From: Actinomycetes bacterium | Lineage (GTDB): Bacteria > Actinomycetota > Actinomycetes > S36-B12 | Assembly: GCA_014190275.1 (NCBI GenBank) | Contig: BJGE01000005.1 | Span: 1 to 61,539, forward strand | Length of the DNA stretch: 61,539 nucleotides | Reading direction: 5' to 3' | Shown here: positions 10,071 to 20,326 of the stretch, piece after piece | How the letters are laid out: the number at the start of each line of letters is the position of its first letter | How positions within the stretch are numbered: position 1 is the first letter of the stretch | Translations under genes and position numbers: made by a program | Notes under the pieces: model-generated | Seen by the model: only the letters and a program-made list of their open reading frames with translations | Told to the model about the DNA's origin: nothing | Databases searched by the model: none

Positions 10071-12059
10071 ATGTCGGTTTCAGATCTTGCTCGACGGGGT
10101 GCGTCCGTCTTCGATCAACTTGAGTTGCTACTCCCATTAGTGAGTAAACCCATTCAATACGTCGGCGGCGAGTTGAATGCCACCCTCAAGGCTTGGGATG
10201 ACGTTCAGGTGCACTGGGTGCTCATGTATCCCGATGCCTATGAGGTGGGCGCCCCAAATCAAGGTGTGCAGATTCTTTATGAGGTCATCAATGAGCGAGC
10301 TGACGCCTTGGCGGAGCGGACCTATGCGATCTGGCCGGATCTTGAAGTACTGATGCGCGAAGCCAAAGTGCCGCAGTTCACCGTGGATGGTCATCGACCG
10401 GTGGGTGATTTCGATCTCTTCGGGGTGTCGTTTGCAACCGAATTGGGCTACACCAACATGCTCAGCGCGCTCTCGCTGGCGGGTATCCCGCTCCTAGCGC
10501 GCGAACGTGATGAGGCCCACCCGATTGTCATTGCCGGTGGCCATGCGGCGTTCAATCCCGAGCCAATTTCGGACTTTATCGATGCTGCCGTATTAGGTGA
10601 TGGCGAAGAAGCGGTACTGCTGATAACGGATCTCACCAGGGACTGGAAATCGGCCGGGCGTCCGGGTGGGCGTGCCGGCTTGCTTCTTGAACTTGCCAAG
10701 ACCGGCGTGATTTATGTCCCTGCCTTTTATGAAGTGGAGTACCTGCCCGATGGTCGAATTCAGCGGGTAACTCCGACCCTGCCCGAAGTGCCATGGCGGG
10801 TGCGCAAGCACACCTTGATGGACCTGGACAGTTGGCCCTACCCCAAGGCACCCTTGGTCCCGTTGGCTGAAACCGTGCACGAGCGGATGAGCGTTGAAAT
10901 CTTCCGGGGTTGCACTCGGGGTTGCCGCTTTTGCCAAGCCGGGATGATCACCCGCCCGGTGCGCGAACGCAGTATCACCGGGATCGCAGCGATGGTAGAA
11001 AACGGGCTGAAGAAGACCGGCTACGAGGAAGTCGGACTTTTGTCGCTATCGAGTGCTGATCATTCAGAAATCGCTGACGTAGCTCGCAACCTTGCCGATC
11101 GATACGAAGGATCGAAAACCTCCCTGTCACTTCCGAGTACGCGGGTTGATGCATTCAATGTTGATCTTGCGAATGAGTTATCGCGCAATGGCCGCCGCAG
11201 CGGCTTGACCTTTGCCCCCGAGGGCGGCAGCGAACGCATGCGTAAAGTCATCAATAAGCAGGTAACCGAGGAAGACCTAATCCGTACGGTGACCACAGCT
11301 TACTGTGCCGGCTGGCGCCAGGTGAAGCTCTATTTCATGTGCGGGTTGCCAACTGAAACCGATGAGGATGTGCTGCAGATCGCGCAATTGGCTCGCGACG
11401 TGATTAAGGCGGGACGCGAGGCCACCGGATCCCGAGATATTCGGTGCACGGTTTCCATTGGGGGATTCGTGCCGAAACCGCATACGCCATTTCAGTGGGC
11501 AGCCCAACTTGATCACGTGACGACCGATGCTCGGTTAGCCAAACTGCGCGATGCCATTCGCGCTGACCGCAACTATGGCAAAGCAATCGGTATTCGCTAT
11601 CACGACGGCAAGCCGGGCATAGTCGAAGGCCTGCTCTCACGCGGTGATCGTCGAGTTGGTGCGGTAATCCTCGCGGCTTGGCAAGACGGGGCAAGATTTG
11701 ACGGGTGGAGTGAGCATTTCTCCTATGACCGGTGGATGAGCGCTGCTGATCGAGCACTTACGGGTCAAGGCGTTGATGTCGATTGGTACACCATTCGGGA
11801 GCGCACCAAAACTGAAGTTCTGCCTTGGGATCATCTGGATTCGGGGCTTGACTCGGAGTGGCTTTGGGAGGACTGGCAGGCGGCACTTGATGAAGTTGCG
11901 ATTGAAGATTGCCGCTGGACCCCGTGCTTTGACTGCGGGGTGTGCGACCAGATGGATACGCAAATCCAGGTCGGTCCGACAGGAGTGACGGATTTACCGA
12001 TGCCGATGGTGCCGGTCCACGCTCCGGTTGCCGAAGCAGCCACCCAACCGGGGAGTTGA
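10071..12059 (+). CDS. TIGR03960-family B12-binding radical SAM protein
   Basis: Radical SAM enzyme with an N-terminal B12-binding-like region (ALMYPDAYEVG-type text, then GGHAAFNPEPISDFID) and a radical SAM core whose cluster cysteines are C281, C285 and C288 in FRGCTRGCRFC. A C-terminal Cys-rich tail (CRWTPCFDCGVCDQ) may hold another metal site. It is always paired with the next gene in actinobacteria; the exact reaction is not established. Start choice is uncertain: ATG 10071 gives the usual SVFDxLE N-terminus, and GTG 10047 is also in frame. Confidence 0.85.
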   Translation: MSVSDLARRGASVFDQLELLLPLVSKPIQYVGGELNATLKAWDDVQVHWVLMYPDAYEVGAPNQGVQILYEVINERADALAERTYAIWPDLEVLMREAKVPQFTVDGHRPVGDFDLFGVSFATELGYTNMLSALSLAGIPLLARERDEAHPIVIAGGHAAFNPEPISDFIDAAVLGDGEEAVLLITDLTRDWKSAGRPGGRAGLLLELAKTGVIYVPAFYEVEYLPDGRIQRVTPTLPEVPWRVRKHTLMDLDSWPYPKAPLVPLAETVHERMSVEIFRGCTRGCRFCQAGMITRPVRERSITGIAAMVENGLKKTGYEEVGLLSLSSADHSEIADVARNLADRYEGSKTSLSLPSTRVDAFNVDLANELSRNGRRSGLTFAPEGGSERMRKVINKQVTEEDLIRTVTTAYCAGWRQVKLYFMCGLPTETDEDVLQIAQLARDVIKAGREATGSRDIRCTVSIGGFVPKPHTPFQWAAQLDHVTTDARLAKLRDAIRADRNYGKAIGIRYHDGKPGIVEGLLSRGDRRVGAVILAAWQDGARFDGWSEHFSYDRWMSAADRALTGQGVDVDWYTIRERTKTEVLPWDHLDSGLDSEWLWEDWQAALDEVAIEDCRWTPCFDCGVCDQMDTQIQVGPTGVTDLPMPMVPVHAPVAEAATQPGS

Positions 12060-12060
12060 T

Positions 12061-12810
12061 TTGGCACGTCCTGCTCCGGTGCGCGATGTCGCACCAACGG
12101 TCCAACGGCTGCGGCTGCAGTACGCCAAGCGCGGACGGTTGCGATTTTCTAGTCACCGAGATTTCCAGCGTGCTTTGGAACGGGCGCTACGGCGGGCCGA
12201 GATCCCGATGGCATTTAGTGCCGGATTCTCCCCGCACCCGAAAGTCTCGTACGCCAACTCGGCACCAACCGGGGTTGCCAGTGAGGCCGAATACGTTGAA
12301 CTAGGGGTTACCGAGCGGTGCGACCCCGCGGCGGTGCGTGCGGCCTTAGATGATGCCTTGCCTTTGGGCCTGGACATAGTGGAGGTGGTTGAGGCCATTT
12401 CCCCCGATTTCGTCCAGCGGCTGGAGGCCAGTATCTGGCAAATTGAGCTGCCCGGGATGGGGGTCGCCGAAGTCGAAATTGCGGCCCAAAAACTACTGGC
12501 TCAGGGCGAAATCACGGTCGAGCGCCTTACCAAAAATGGGGTACGGGCTTTTGATGCACGCGGGCCGGTGGTCATGTTGACGGCGGAACCCGGATCAGGG
12601 TGTGCAATACTGCGAGCGGTAGTGCGGCATGCAACACCGTCCGTACGACCCGACGACCTTCTTACCGCACTACGGCAGGTAGCCGGCCTCGTGCCGCCAG
12701 CGCCCCCAAGGGTGACTCGGCTGGCACAAGGGCCGCTCGACCCAGTCGGAGCGACCGTGGGTGATCCATTTACCCCCGACCGCGCGCCGCTGGCCGCCGC
12801 TAAGAATTGA
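12061..12810 (+). CDS. TIGR03936-family radical SAM-linked protein (DUF2344)
   Basis: A 249-residue partner of the preceding radical SAM protein. The family signature RLRLQYAKRGRLRFSSHRD and AGFSPHPKVSYA are near the N-terminus, and in some bacteria this domain is fused to the radical SAM enzyme. TTG 12061 is chosen because a GGGGAG Shine-Dalgarno lies about six bases upstream and it begins one base after the upstream stop. Function is unknown. Confidence 0.82.
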   Translation: MARPAPVRDVAPTVQRLRLQYAKRGRLRFSSHRDFQRALERALRRAEIPMAFSAGFSPHPKVSYANSAPTGVASEAEYVELGVTERCDPAAVRAALDDALPLGLDIVEVVEAISPDFVQRLEASIWQIELPGMGVAEVEIAAQKLLAQGEITVERLTKNGVRAFDARGPVVMLTAEPGSGCAILRAVVRHATPSVRPDDLLTALRQVAGLVPPAPPRVTRLAQGPLDPVGATVGDPFTPDRAPLAAAKN

Positions 12811-12890
12811 TGGGTGATCGGTAACGGCCACCCACACGACTCGCGTTGACACCGGGTGACCGGTGCGCAACGCCTAAAGGAGTACGACCC

Positions 12891-15257
12891 ATGGTCGAAA
12901 ATACTGAAAAGTTATCCGAAAGCTCATCAACTTCACCGGCACCCGCCGCCCGTCGGCGGGCGGCAGTTCGCCCCGCTGGCCCGCCGGTAGTGACGGCAGC
13001 CGAAAAGCCGGAGAAATCTGCGCCGGAGAAGAAGCCTGAGAAGAAGCCGGCCAAGAAGGCCGCTAAGAAATCTGCGCCGGATAAATCTGCGCCGGATAAA
13101 TCTGCGCCGGAGAAATCTGCGCCGGAGAAATCGGTTAAGAAAACTGCCAAGAAGGCCGCGAAAAAATCGGCCAAGTCCGCCGAGAAAGTCCCGGCTTCGG
13201 TTAGTAAGGCACCCTCTGCTGCTTTGATTGCCCCGATCTTTCAGGCGGCGGAGCCGGTGGCCCCGCGCGCCCCGGTGCGCGGACGGGCGGGCAAGGCGGG
13301 CAAGGCGGCCAATTCAGACACACCCACCGAACCGGCTGCCGATGGTATTTCGGTGGCGAAAGCTGCTGGATCCGCTGAAGCTGGCGAATCTGGTGGCGTG
13401 GTTGCCGGGGAGTCAGATGACGAGGCCCGCCGCCGCCGCCGCCGCCGCGGCGGCCGAGGTCGCCGCCGCCGCACTGATGAGTCCGAACCGGCTGCCGAAA
13501 CAAGCGCCGAGAGCGACGACGTGGGCGATGACGAACCAGAGGAGGGTGAGGATGCGGAGAATGGGGCAACTACGCGCCGGCGCCGTCGTCGCCGTCGTGG
13601 CAGTGAATCCGATGTCGAACTGGCGCCGGACGACCCACCGAACACCGTCATCAAAGTTCGGTCGGCGCGGACAAGCGCGAAAAAGGATGACACCAACTCA
13701 ATGCGAGGTTCAACCCGCCTAGAGGCTAAAAAGATGCGCCGTCGCGAAGGCCGTGATGCTGGTCGCCGTCGGGCACCCATCTTGACCGAGGCCGAGTTCT
13801 TAGCCCGCCGTGAATCCGTTGATCGGGTCATGGCGGTGCGCCAATCAGGTGATCGAACGCAGATCGCAGTCCTTGAAGACGGGGTGCTAGTTGAGCATTA
13901 CGTAACACGGGGGAGCTCATCCTCAATAGTTGGCAACGTCTACTTGGGGCGCGTCCAAAACGTGCTGCCAAGCATGGAAGCCGCATTCGTCGATATCGGT
14001 CGCGGGCGTAATGCGGTCTTGTATGCCGGTGAAGTCAACTGGGATGCCGCAGGCCTCGACGGGCAACCAAAGCGTATTGAGTTCGCGCTGAAGTCCGGCG
14101 ACACGATCTTGGTTCAGGTGACCAAGGACCCGGTTGGTCAAAAAGGTGCTCGCCTAACAAGTCAGATCTCATTGCCGGGCCGTTACCTGGTCTATGTCCC
14201 TGATGGGTCTATGACGGGGATCAGCCGCAAGCTACCTGATACCGAGCGCTCGCGATTGAAGAATATTCTGAAGCGGGTTATTCCCGAAGAAGCTGGTTTC
14301 ATCGTGCGCACCGCCGCTGAAGGTGCACCCGAGGAAGCCCTCGAACAAGACATCGCTCGTTTGACCGCTCAGTCGGATGCAATTGCGGAGGCGGCCAAGA
14401 TTGCGACACCACCGACTTTGTTGCATGGCGAACCGGATCTGGCCATCAAGGTGGTGCGCGATATCTTCAATGAGGACGTAAACAAGTTGGTGGTCTCGGG
14501 TGATGCCGCATGGGAGGCGGTCACCACTTACATCAACGGCGTCGCACCAGATCTAGTCGATCGTCTCCAGAATTGGGTGTCGAATAAGGATCTCTTTGAC
14601 GAGTATCGTGTTGATGAACAGCTGGCCAAGGCCCTTGATCGCAAGGTGTTTTTACCATCGGGCGGCTCACTTGTAATCGATCGCACCGAGGCGATGACGG
14701 TCGTCGATGTCAACACCGGGAAATTCATCGGACAAGGTGGCAACCTTGAGCAGACCGTAACGAGCAATAACTTGGAGGCGGCCGAGGAGATCGTCCGCCA
14801 ACTTCGTCTGCGCGATGTTGGCGGCATCATCGTTATCGACTTCATCGATATGGTGCTCGAAACAAATCGCGATTTGGTGTTGCGTCGACTCGTTGAGTCA
14901 TTAGGGCGCGACCGCACCAAGCACCAAGTTGCCGAAGTCACCTCACTGGGCCTAGTTCAAATGACCCGCAAGCGCATTGGCTCTGGGCTCATCGAGTCGT
15001 TCTCGACCCCGTGTGATGCCTGCGCGGGTCGAGGCTTGCGGATCTCTATGCACCCGGTGGACAACCACAATGGTTCCTCCAATGACCACGAGCATGAGAT
15101 CTCGCCCAAGAACCGTCGGCCGGCGAATGCGGTGGATCCAGCAGATGTGGCTGCCCGGGCCTTCGAGCAAGCTGGGGAGCCGGTGCCAGCGGGCGAAATC
15201 AAGCTGGAAACCACCTTGGAGGAGGCTGAACTTAGCCTCTCGGAGGAGGCGGTTTGA
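12891..15257 (+). CDS. rne: Ribonuclease E/G family endoribonuclease
   Basis: Single-strand endoribonuclease for rRNA and mRNA processing. The catalytic half begins near residue 340 with an S1 domain (SIVGNVYLGRVQNVLPSMEAA), carries the metal-binding segments VDVNTGKF (about 604) and IVIDFIDM (about 646), and ends with the CDACAGRG zinc link (about 707). The first 300 residues are low-complexity: Lys/Ala/Pro repeats, then alternating Arg-rich and Asp/Glu-rich blocks, as in other actinobacterial enzymes with N-terminal extensions. ATG 12891 has TAAAGGAG nine bases upstream, ruling out the longer reading from 12846. The gene precedes rplU-rpmA as usual. Confidence 0.95.
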   Translation: MVENTEKLSESSSTSPAPAARRRAAVRPAGPPVVTAAEKPEKSAPEKKPEKKPAKKAAKKSAPDKSAPDKSAPEKSAPEKSVKKTAKKAAKKSAKSAEKVPASVSKAPSAALIAPIFQAAEPVAPRAPVRGRAGKAGKAANSDTPTEPAADGISVAKAAGSAEAGESGGVVAGESDDEARRRRRRRGGRGRRRRTDESEPAAETSAESDDVGDDEPEEGEDAENGATTRRRRRRRRGSESDVELAPDDPPNTVIKVRSARTSAKKDDTNSMRGSTRLEAKKMRRREGRDAGRRRAPILTEAEFLARRESVDRVMAVRQSGDRTQIAVLEDGVLVEHYVTRGSSSSIVGNVYLGRVQNVLPSMEAAFVDIGRGRNAVLYAGEVNWDAAGLDGQPKRIEFALKSGDTILVQVTKDPVGQKGARLTSQISLPGRYLVYVPDGSMTGISRKLPDTERSRLKNILKRVIPEEAGFIVRTAAEGAPEEALEQDIARLTAQSDAIAEAAKIATPPTLLHGEPDLAIKVVRDIFNEDVNKLVVSGDAAWEAVTTYINGVAPDLVDRLQNWVSNKDLFDEYRVDEQLAKALDRKVFLPSGGSLVIDRTEAMTVVDVNTGKFIGQGGNLEQTVTSNNLEAAEEIVRQLRLRDVGGIIVIDFIDMVLETNRDLVLRRLVESLGRDRTKHQVAEVTSLGLVQMTRKRIGSGLIESFSTPCDACAGRGLRISMHPVDNHNGSSNDHEHEISPKNRRPANAVDPADVAARAFEQAGEPVPAGEIKLETTLEEAELSLSEEAV
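13068..13127 (+). repeat. Four tandem 15-bp units inside the RNase E/G gene
   Basis: Four consecutive copies of AAATCTGCGCCGGAt/g encode KSAPD/KSAPE repeats. The fifteen-base unit keeps the frame, so copy-number change would only lengthen or shorten the basic N-terminal arm. Confidence 0.85.
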
Positions 15258-15314
15258 CCGCCTTAGGGTGGTATCCGTACCCTTAGGACCCGGTGCTCCA
15301 ATGGGTCACCACCT

Positions 15315-15333
15315 CGCGGGGCAGATCCCCGTG
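15315..15333 (+). terminator. Hairpin in the rplU leader
   Basis: CGCGGGG-CAGAT-CCCCGTG forms a seven-pair stem (one G-U) with a five-base loop, followed by the T-rich AATTTATTT. It lies between the RNase E/G stop and rplU. It could end transcription of the upstream gene or act as an L21-leader attenuator. Confidence 0.45.
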
Positions 15334-15359
15334 AATTTATTTACAGGTAGGAGTTTGTG

Positions 15360-15674
15360 GTGTACGCGATCGTGCGCGCTGGCGGCCGGCAGGAAAAGGT
15401 CGCGGTTGGCGATGTGGTGGTTCTCGACCGGCAGGCCGGTGAGCCAGGCAACACCTTGACCCTTCCTGCATTGTTGGTGGTCGATGGTGGCACTGTTACC
15501 AGCGATGCCGCCACTTTGGCGAAAGTCACCGTCACCGCGGAAATCGTCGATCATCACCGCGGGCCCAAGATCGACATCCTGAAGTACAAGAACAAGACCG
15601 GCTACCGTCGCCGTCAAGGTCATCGTCAGGACCTAACCGCGGTCAAGGTCACCGATATCAAGACCGGGAAGTGA
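15360..15674 (+). CDS. rplU: 50S ribosomal protein L21
   Basis: The 104-residue protein starts [14 protein letters not shown] when read from GTG 15360, which matches the L21 N-terminus; an extra GTG three bases upstream is less likely. A TAGGAG Shine-Dalgarno is about six bases before the start. Binds 23S rRNA domain II in the large subunit. Followed by rpmA after four bases, the standard L21-L27 pair. Confidence 0.97.
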   Translation: MYAIVRAGGRQEKVAVGDVVVLDRQAGEPGNTLTLPALLVVDGGTVTSDAATLAKVTVTAEIVDHHRGPKIDILKYKNKTGYRRRQGHRQDLTAVKVTDIKTGK

Positions 15675-15678
15675 ACTA

Positions 15679-15933
15679 ATGGCGCATAAGAAAGGTGCAT
15701 CGAGCACCCGCAACGGTCGTGACAGCAACGCCCAACGCCTAGGAGTTAAGCGCTTTGGCGGCCAAGATGTCAACGCCGGCGAGATCATTGTCCGCCAGCG
15801 TGGCACCCACTTCCATCCCGGCAGCAACGTTGGTCGCGGCAAGGATGACACGCTGTTCGCACTCGCGGCCGGTACTGTTCAATTCGGAGTAGCCCGTGGC
15901 CGCCGCGTCGTCAATATCGTCGCGGGTGCGTAA
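15679..15933 (+). CDS. rpmA: 50S ribosomal protein L27
   Basis: The 84-residue L27 begins [17 protein letters not shown] and contains the RxGTHFHPG motif. The flexible N-terminus reaches the peptidyl-transferase centre. There is no cleavable N-terminal extension of the Firmicutes type. It lies four bases after rplU and before obg. Confidence 0.98.
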   Translation: MAHKKGASSTRNGRDSNAQRLGVKRFGGQDVNAGEIIVRQRGTHFHPGSNVGRGKDDTLFALAAGTVQFGVARGRRVVNIVAGA

Positions 15934-15993
15934 CCCAGCACTACTCGGCCAAACTTTGCGCGGTTTCTGCTGCGCAATTCAACAACTTGTCGG

Positions 15994-16020
15994 CGAGGCG
16001 GGCCCGTTGGGCTCGCCTCG
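15994..16020 (+). terminator. Strong hairpin between rpmA and obg
   Basis: CGAGGCGGGCCC-GTT-GGGCTCGCCTCG gives a 12-pair stem (one G-U) with a three-base loop. No T-run follows, so it may be a factor-independent stop of actinobacterial type or an mRNA-stabilising 3' end for rplU-rpmA. Confidence 0.55.
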
Positions 16021-16058
16021 TTGCCATTGCACCGGTTTCGAATAAGGGAGTTCTAGCC

Positions 16059-17432
16059 GTGGCCACCTTTGTCGACCAAGTTACCTTGCATGTACAAGGT
16101 GGCGATGGCGGTCATGGCTGCGCCTCGGTGCTTCGCGAGAAATTCAAACCACTAGGTGGGCCCGATGGTGGCAGCGGCGGTCGCGGCGGCGACATCGTGC
16201 TGGTGGTAGACCCGAGTGTGACAACCCTGCTCGAATTTCACCACGGCCCACATCGTAAAGCCGATAATGGCCGCCCGGGACAAGGTTCGCATCGCAATGG
16301 TGCCGAGGGTGATGATGTATTTCTGCGCGTACCCAATGGCACGATGGTATTGGCCCCGGATGGCACCTTCATCGCGGATCTACTCGGCGCGGGCACCAGA
16401 CAGATCATTGCCAAAGGTGGCCGTGGTGGCCTCGGCAACGCCTCCTTGGCATCACCTCGGCGCAAGGCACCGGGTTTTGCACTACTCGGTGAACCCGGTG
16501 AGTATCGAGATATCGTCCTTGAGTTAAAGACGGTGGCCGACGTGGCCTTGGTCGGATTTCCGAGCGCGGGTAAGTCCAGTCTTGTTGCCGCGATGAGTGC
16601 TGCCCGACCCAAGATTGCCGACTACCCGTTCACCACGTTGATTCCCAATCTGGGGGTCGTGACGGCGGGTGAGGTGGTTTTCACCATTGCCGATGTGCCT
16701 GGATTAATTCCGGGTGCCAGCGAAGGTAAAGGTCTGGGTCTTGAGTTCTTGCGCCATGTTGAGCGTTGCAGTGTGCTGGTGCATGTCCTTGACTGCGCCA
16801 CCATGGAGCCGGGGCGTGACCCGATTGACGATATTGTCGCAATTGAACATGAGCTCGCCCTGTATGGCGGGCTTGAGGAGCGTCCACGCATGGTGGTCCT
16901 TAACAAGATAGACGTCCCTGACGCCCGGGTCCTTGCGGACCTGGTGCGCCCAATCCTCCAGGAGCGTGGCTATTTGGTATTTGAGATCTCGGCCGCGACC
17001 CACGAGGGCCTGCGCCCACTGTCATTTGCGATGGCCGAAAAGGTTTTGCAGGCTCGTCTGGCGGCCATTCCCGACGAGGCACCTCGTATTGTCATCACCC
17101 CTAGGTCGGTAAATGATCGTGGTTTCACGGTCACCCATGAGGTGGCCGGCTATCGGGTACGCGGTGAGCGGCCTGAGCGGTGGGTACGCCAAACAGATTT
17201 CACCAATGATGAAGCAGTTGGTTACCTATCTGATCGGTTGGCCCGCCTCGGCGTGGAGGAACAGTTATTTAAACAGGGGGCGGCGGCCGGTTGCACGGTG
17301 ATGATCGGTGCCGATGACAATGCCGTGGTATTTGATTGGCAACCAACTTTGCATGTTGACATGGGCTCGAGCAGGAGCCCACGCGGTACCGATGTGCGAT
17401 TGGACGCCCAACTTGATGCGGAGGGCGCGTGA
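16059..17432 (+). CDS. obgE: GTPase Obg/CgtA
   Basis: Ribosome-assembly GTPase. It has the glycine-rich Obg domain ([16 protein letters not shown] to about residue 158), the G domain with GFPSAGKSS (about 166), switch DYPFTT, DVPG and NKID, and a C-terminal OCT domain (about 350-420). GTG 16059 has AAGGGAG nine bases upstream and gives the family N-terminus; the reading from 15987 crosses the hairpin and is rejected. Its stop overlaps proB by four bases. Confidence 0.97.
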   Translation: MATFVDQVTLHVQGGDGGHGCASVLREKFKPLGGPDGGSGGRGGDIVLVVDPSVTTLLEFHHGPHRKADNGRPGQGSHRNGAEGDDVFLRVPNGTMVLAPDGTFIADLLGAGTRQIIAKGGRGGLGNASLASPRRKAPGFALLGEPGEYRDIVLELKTVADVALVGFPSAGKSSLVAAMSAARPKIADYPFTTLIPNLGVVTAGEVVFTIADVPGLIPGASEGKGLGLEFLRHVERCSVLVHVLDCATMEPGRDPIDDIVAIEHELALYGGLEERPRMVVLNKIDVPDARVLADLVRPILQERGYLVFEISAATHEGLRPLSFAMAEKVLQARLAAIPDEAPRIVITPRSVNDRGFTVTHEVAGYRVRGERPERWVRQTDFTNDEAVGYLSDRLARLGVEEQLFKQGAAAGCTVMIGADDNAVVFDWQPTLHVDMGSSRSPRGTDVRLDAQLDAEGA

Positions 17433-18550
17433 ACGCTCGCGGGATGGTCGCGTCAGCGGCGCGAATTGTCGTCAAAGTAGGCTCATCATCTTTGACGAGG
17501 CGCGGTGGTGGGCTGGACGCTGAGCGAATCGCAGACTTGGTGGCGCAGCTGGCCGCGCGACGGGCTGCCGGCCACCAAGTAGTGCTGGTTTCAAGTGGCG
17601 CGATCGCAACTGGATTCCCGGCCCTTGGTCTAACCGCGCGCCCGCGTGATTTGGCCACGCAGCAAGCGGCGGCCAGTGTGGGCCAAGGCATGCTGGTGGC
17701 GCAATACAGCAACGAATTCGCCAAGCACTCGATCACGGTGGGTCAGGTGCTATTGACTGCACAAGATGTCACGCGTCGGTCGCACTACCGAAACGCGCAA
17801 CGTACTCTCTTTCGGCTTCTAGAGATGGGGGTACTGCCCATCGTCAATGAGAATGACACCGTCGCTACCGATGAGATTAGAGTGGGTGACAATGACCGTC
17901 TTGCGGCACTTGTTGCCCACCTAGTTGATGCGGAAGCGCTGGTACTCCTTTCGGATGTCGACGGGCTCTATGACGGGCCGCCAAGTAAGGCGGGGGCGAC
18001 GCTGATCAAAGAGATCCACTCGCCGGCAGATCTAAGTGCGGTACGAATAGGTGGAGTGGGCAACGCCGGCGTGGGGCTCGGTGGGATGGCCACCAAGGTG
18101 GAGGCCGCGCAGATCGCCACCGCAGCCGGAATCCCGGTCCTGCTGACTTCGGCGAGGGACGTCGCCATCGCGTTGACCTCGGCCGCCAGCGGAACGGTGT
18201 TCCACCCGACCGGGGCGCGGACCTCGACCCGGCTGCTCTGGTTGGCCCACGCCACTACCGGGCGCGGACGATTGCATCTAGATGCCGGGGCGGTCACTGC
18301 GGTCATCCAAAGACGACTTTCCCTGCTGCCAGCAGGTATCACGGCGGTTGACGGCTCCTTTGCGGCCGGAGATCCGGTGGACTTATTAGACGAAAAGGGT
18401 CACACGATCGCCCGTGGACTGGTCAACTTTGATTCTGGTGAACTACCCGGCCTGCTCGGACGGTCCACCAAGGACCTAGCTCGGGAATTGGGTTCGGCCT
18501 ATGAACGCGAAGTTGTTCATCGAGATGACCTGGTGATCATCACAACTTGA
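17429..18550 (+). CDS. proB: Glutamate 5-kinase
   Basis: First step of proline synthesis: phosphorylates glutamate. The amino-acid kinase domain shows [33 protein letters not shown] and [14 protein letters not shown]; the last 80 residues form a PUA domain ([19 protein letters not shown]). GTG 17429 overlaps the obg stop as GTGA; ATG 17444 is an alternative. proA lies one gene downstream. Confidence 0.97.
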   Translation: MNARGMVASAARIVVKVGSSSLTRRGGGLDAERIADLVAQLAARRAAGHQVVLVSSGAIATGFPALGLTARPRDLATQQAAASVGQGMLVAQYSNEFAKHSITVGQVLLTAQDVTRRSHYRNAQRTLFRLLEMGVLPIVNENDTVATDEIRVGDNDRLAALVAHLVDAEALVLLSDVDGLYDGPPSKAGATLIKEIHSPADLSAVRIGGVGNAGVGLGGMATKVEAAQIATAAGIPVLLTSARDVAIALTSAASGTVFHPTGARTSTRLLWLAHATTGRGRLHLDAGAVTAVIQRRLSLLPAGITAVDGSFAAGDPVDLLDEKGHTIARGLVNFDSGELPGLLGRSTKDLARELGSAYEREVVHRDDLVIITT

Positions 18551-18568
18551 CCGGATTGGGGGGCCGAA

Positions 18569-18940
18569 GTGGTCGCCGATTCGCAGTTGGTAGAGGCCGC
18601 ACATATCTGGCATGTCACCTTGACCGTGACAGGAGCGCCAGTAGGTGAACCTGAAATCCGCGCGGCACTCGAGCGGCTAAGCCATGAGCACCCGTTTCCA
18701 CTGTCCGGCAGGTTCGCGGTGGATCGCGCCGAGGTGCGCTACCGGGAGGAAGCCGTGGACATGCCCACCGCCCTAGGCCTAGCGGTGCAGCCATGGGCTG
18801 AGCACCGGGAGTCCGCGCGGTTACCGCCGTGGGAACCGGTTGGCATTGAAGTGATTAGCCAAGACACTTTTCATCGTCGGGGTCGACTGCATAACGAGCA
18901 GCCTGGGCCGCTGGCAGCCGGGCGATTACTCCCATTTTGA
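18569..18940 (+). CDS. Conserved actinobacterial hypothetical protein between proB and proA
   Basis: A 123-residue protein with no domain I can name. It has the pattern VTLTVTGAPVGEPEIRAALERLSHEHPF, AEVRYREEA and WAEHRESARLPPWEPVGIEVI, which I remember from similar small actinobacterial proteins encoded beside proline or cobalamin-adjacent genes. GTG 18569 follows the proB stop by 18 bases. It is soluble and mixed alpha/beta by appearance. Function unknown. Confidence 0.7.
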   Translation: MVADSQLVEAAHIWHVTLTVTGAPVGEPEIRAALERLSHEHPFPLSGRFAVDRAEVRYREEAVDMPTALGLAVQPWAEHRESARLPPWEPVGIEVISQDTFHRRGRLHNEQPGPLAAGRLLPF

Positions 18941-18966
18941 TGACCACAAACCGCTGCATCTAGGCT
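18937..18966 (+). promoter_or_regulatory. proA promoter giving a leaderless transcript
   Basis: TTGATG (18937-18942) and TAGGCT (18961-18966) are separated by 18 bases. The -10 box lies six bases before ATG 18973, and no Shine-Dalgarno is present, so transcription should start at or next to the start codon. Confidence 0.7.
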
Positions 18967-18972
18967 GTGCTT

Positions 18973-20256
18973 ATGCAGAATCTGCCCATTGATGAGCAAT
19001 CCTTGGTTCTAAAGACCGCCACGGCGGCCCGCGAGGCTGCCGGGCTCCTTCGGCTCTTGACCCGTGAGCAAAAAGATAATGCGCTAATTGCCATGGCTGA
19101 TGCTCTTGATGCGCGTACGGCTGAGATCATCGCGGCTAATGCAGAAGATGTTGCCAGAGCCCAGGGCTTAGGTACTAGCGCGGCTTTAGTTGACCGATTG
19201 ACGTTGAATGCTGCTCGAATCGCCGATATCGCTCAGGCACTTCGTGACGTAGCCGCGTTACCTGATCCGGTCGGTGAAGTTATCCGCGGCTACACCCTGC
19301 CCAATGGTTTGCAGGTTCGACAAATCCGGGTGCCGCTTGGCGTGGTCGGCATGATCTATGAAGCCCGGCCCAATGTCACCGTTGACGCTGCCGGACTGTG
19401 TCTTAAGAGTGGCAATGCCGCCTTGCTTCGCGGCTCGTCATCTGCCGCCGACAGCAATGCGGCATTGACTGCCGTAATGCGTGATGCGCTCCTGGAGTCG
19501 GGCCTGCCGGCCGATGCAATTCAAATGGTGCCGGGGGATACGCACGAATCGGTTAAGTATTTGATGACAGCACGTGGTCTGGTTGATGTGCTCATCCCTC
19601 GAGGTGGCGCCGATCTGATCCGCAGCGTGGTTGACAATTCCACTGTCCCGGTAATCGAAACCGGCGTGGGTAACTGCCATGTCTATATCGATAAGGATGC
19701 CGACATAGACAAGGCCATCGCCGTACTGCTAAACAGCAAGGCGCAGCGCGTGAGCGTCTGCAATGCAGCCGAAACGGTACTGGTCCACCGCGACATTGCC
19801 GACGAGTTCCTGCCACGTGCCTTAGAGGCTCTAAAGGCCGCGGGCGTGACCATTCACGGGGATTCCAGATTCGCACTGCATGCGACAGGCACCGGGGTGG
19901 AATTCGCCGATGTGACAGACGATGACTGGGCCGCGGAGTATTACTCCTTGGACATTGCGGCAGGGGTCGTCGATAGCATTGATGAGGCGCTGGCGCATAT
20001 TCGAAGGTGGTCAAGTGGTCACACCGAGGCCATCGTCACCGACAGCCAATCGGCAGCCCAGCGGTTTGTGGCCGGGGTGGACTCGGCGGCCGTGATGGTC
20101 AATGCGTCGACCCGGTTCACCGATGGGGGTGAATTTGGATTCGGGGCCGAGATCGGGATCTCAACCCAAAAACTGCATGCTCGTGGCCCCATGGGGCTGA
20201 CCGAGTTGACCACCACTACCTATGTGGTTACCGGCGACGGCCACATTCGCAGGTAG
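18973..20256 (+). CDS. proA: Glutamate-5-semialdehyde dehydrogenase (gamma-glutamyl phosphate reductase)
   Basis: Reduces gamma-glutamyl phosphate to the semialdehyde with NADPH. Signatures are [44 protein letters not shown] and the catalytic cysteine in [10 protein letters not shown]. The 427-aa length is normal. ATG 18973 is preferred over GTG 18967 because the latter abuts the -10 box. Confidence 0.97.
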   Translation: MQNLPIDEQSLVLKTATAAREAAGLLRLLTREQKDNALIAMADALDARTAEIIAANAEDVARAQGLGTSAALVDRLTLNAARIADIAQALRDVAALPDPVGEVIRGYTLPNGLQVRQIRVPLGVVGMIYEARPNVTVDAAGLCLKSGNAALLRGSSSAADSNAALTAVMRDALLESGLPADAIQMVPGDTHESVKYLMTARGLVDVLIPRGGADLIRSVVDNSTVPVIETGVGNCHVYIDKDADIDKAIAVLLNSKAQRVSVCNAAETVLVHRDIADEFLPRALEALKAAGVTIHGDSRFALHATGTGVEFADVTDDDWAAEYYSLDIAAGVVDSIDEALAHIRRWSSGHTEAIVTDSQSAAQRFVAGVDSAAVMVNASTRFTDGGEFGFGAEIGISTQKLHARGPMGLTELTTTTYVVTGDGHIRR

Positions 20257-20291
20257 CGAGTCCGCGCGGTACGGGGGCTTTCCAAACGCGG

Positions 20292-20297
20292 TAGACT
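20292..20297 (+). promoter_or_regulatory. Candidate -10 box for the small membrane protein and nadD
   Basis: TAGACT lies 36 bases downstream of the proA stop and 30 bases before the small ORF start, which has its own AAGGG Shine-Dalgarno. No clear -35 is seen. Confidence 0.4.
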
Positions 20298-20326
20298 GCG
20301 GGCACCACGAGATGAAGGGTTTAACA

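Noticed and set aside
13241..13831. Arg/Ser-rich open frame antisense to the RNase E/G gene
   Set aside because: Produced by the low-complexity Arg codon tracts of the real gene; no start signals.
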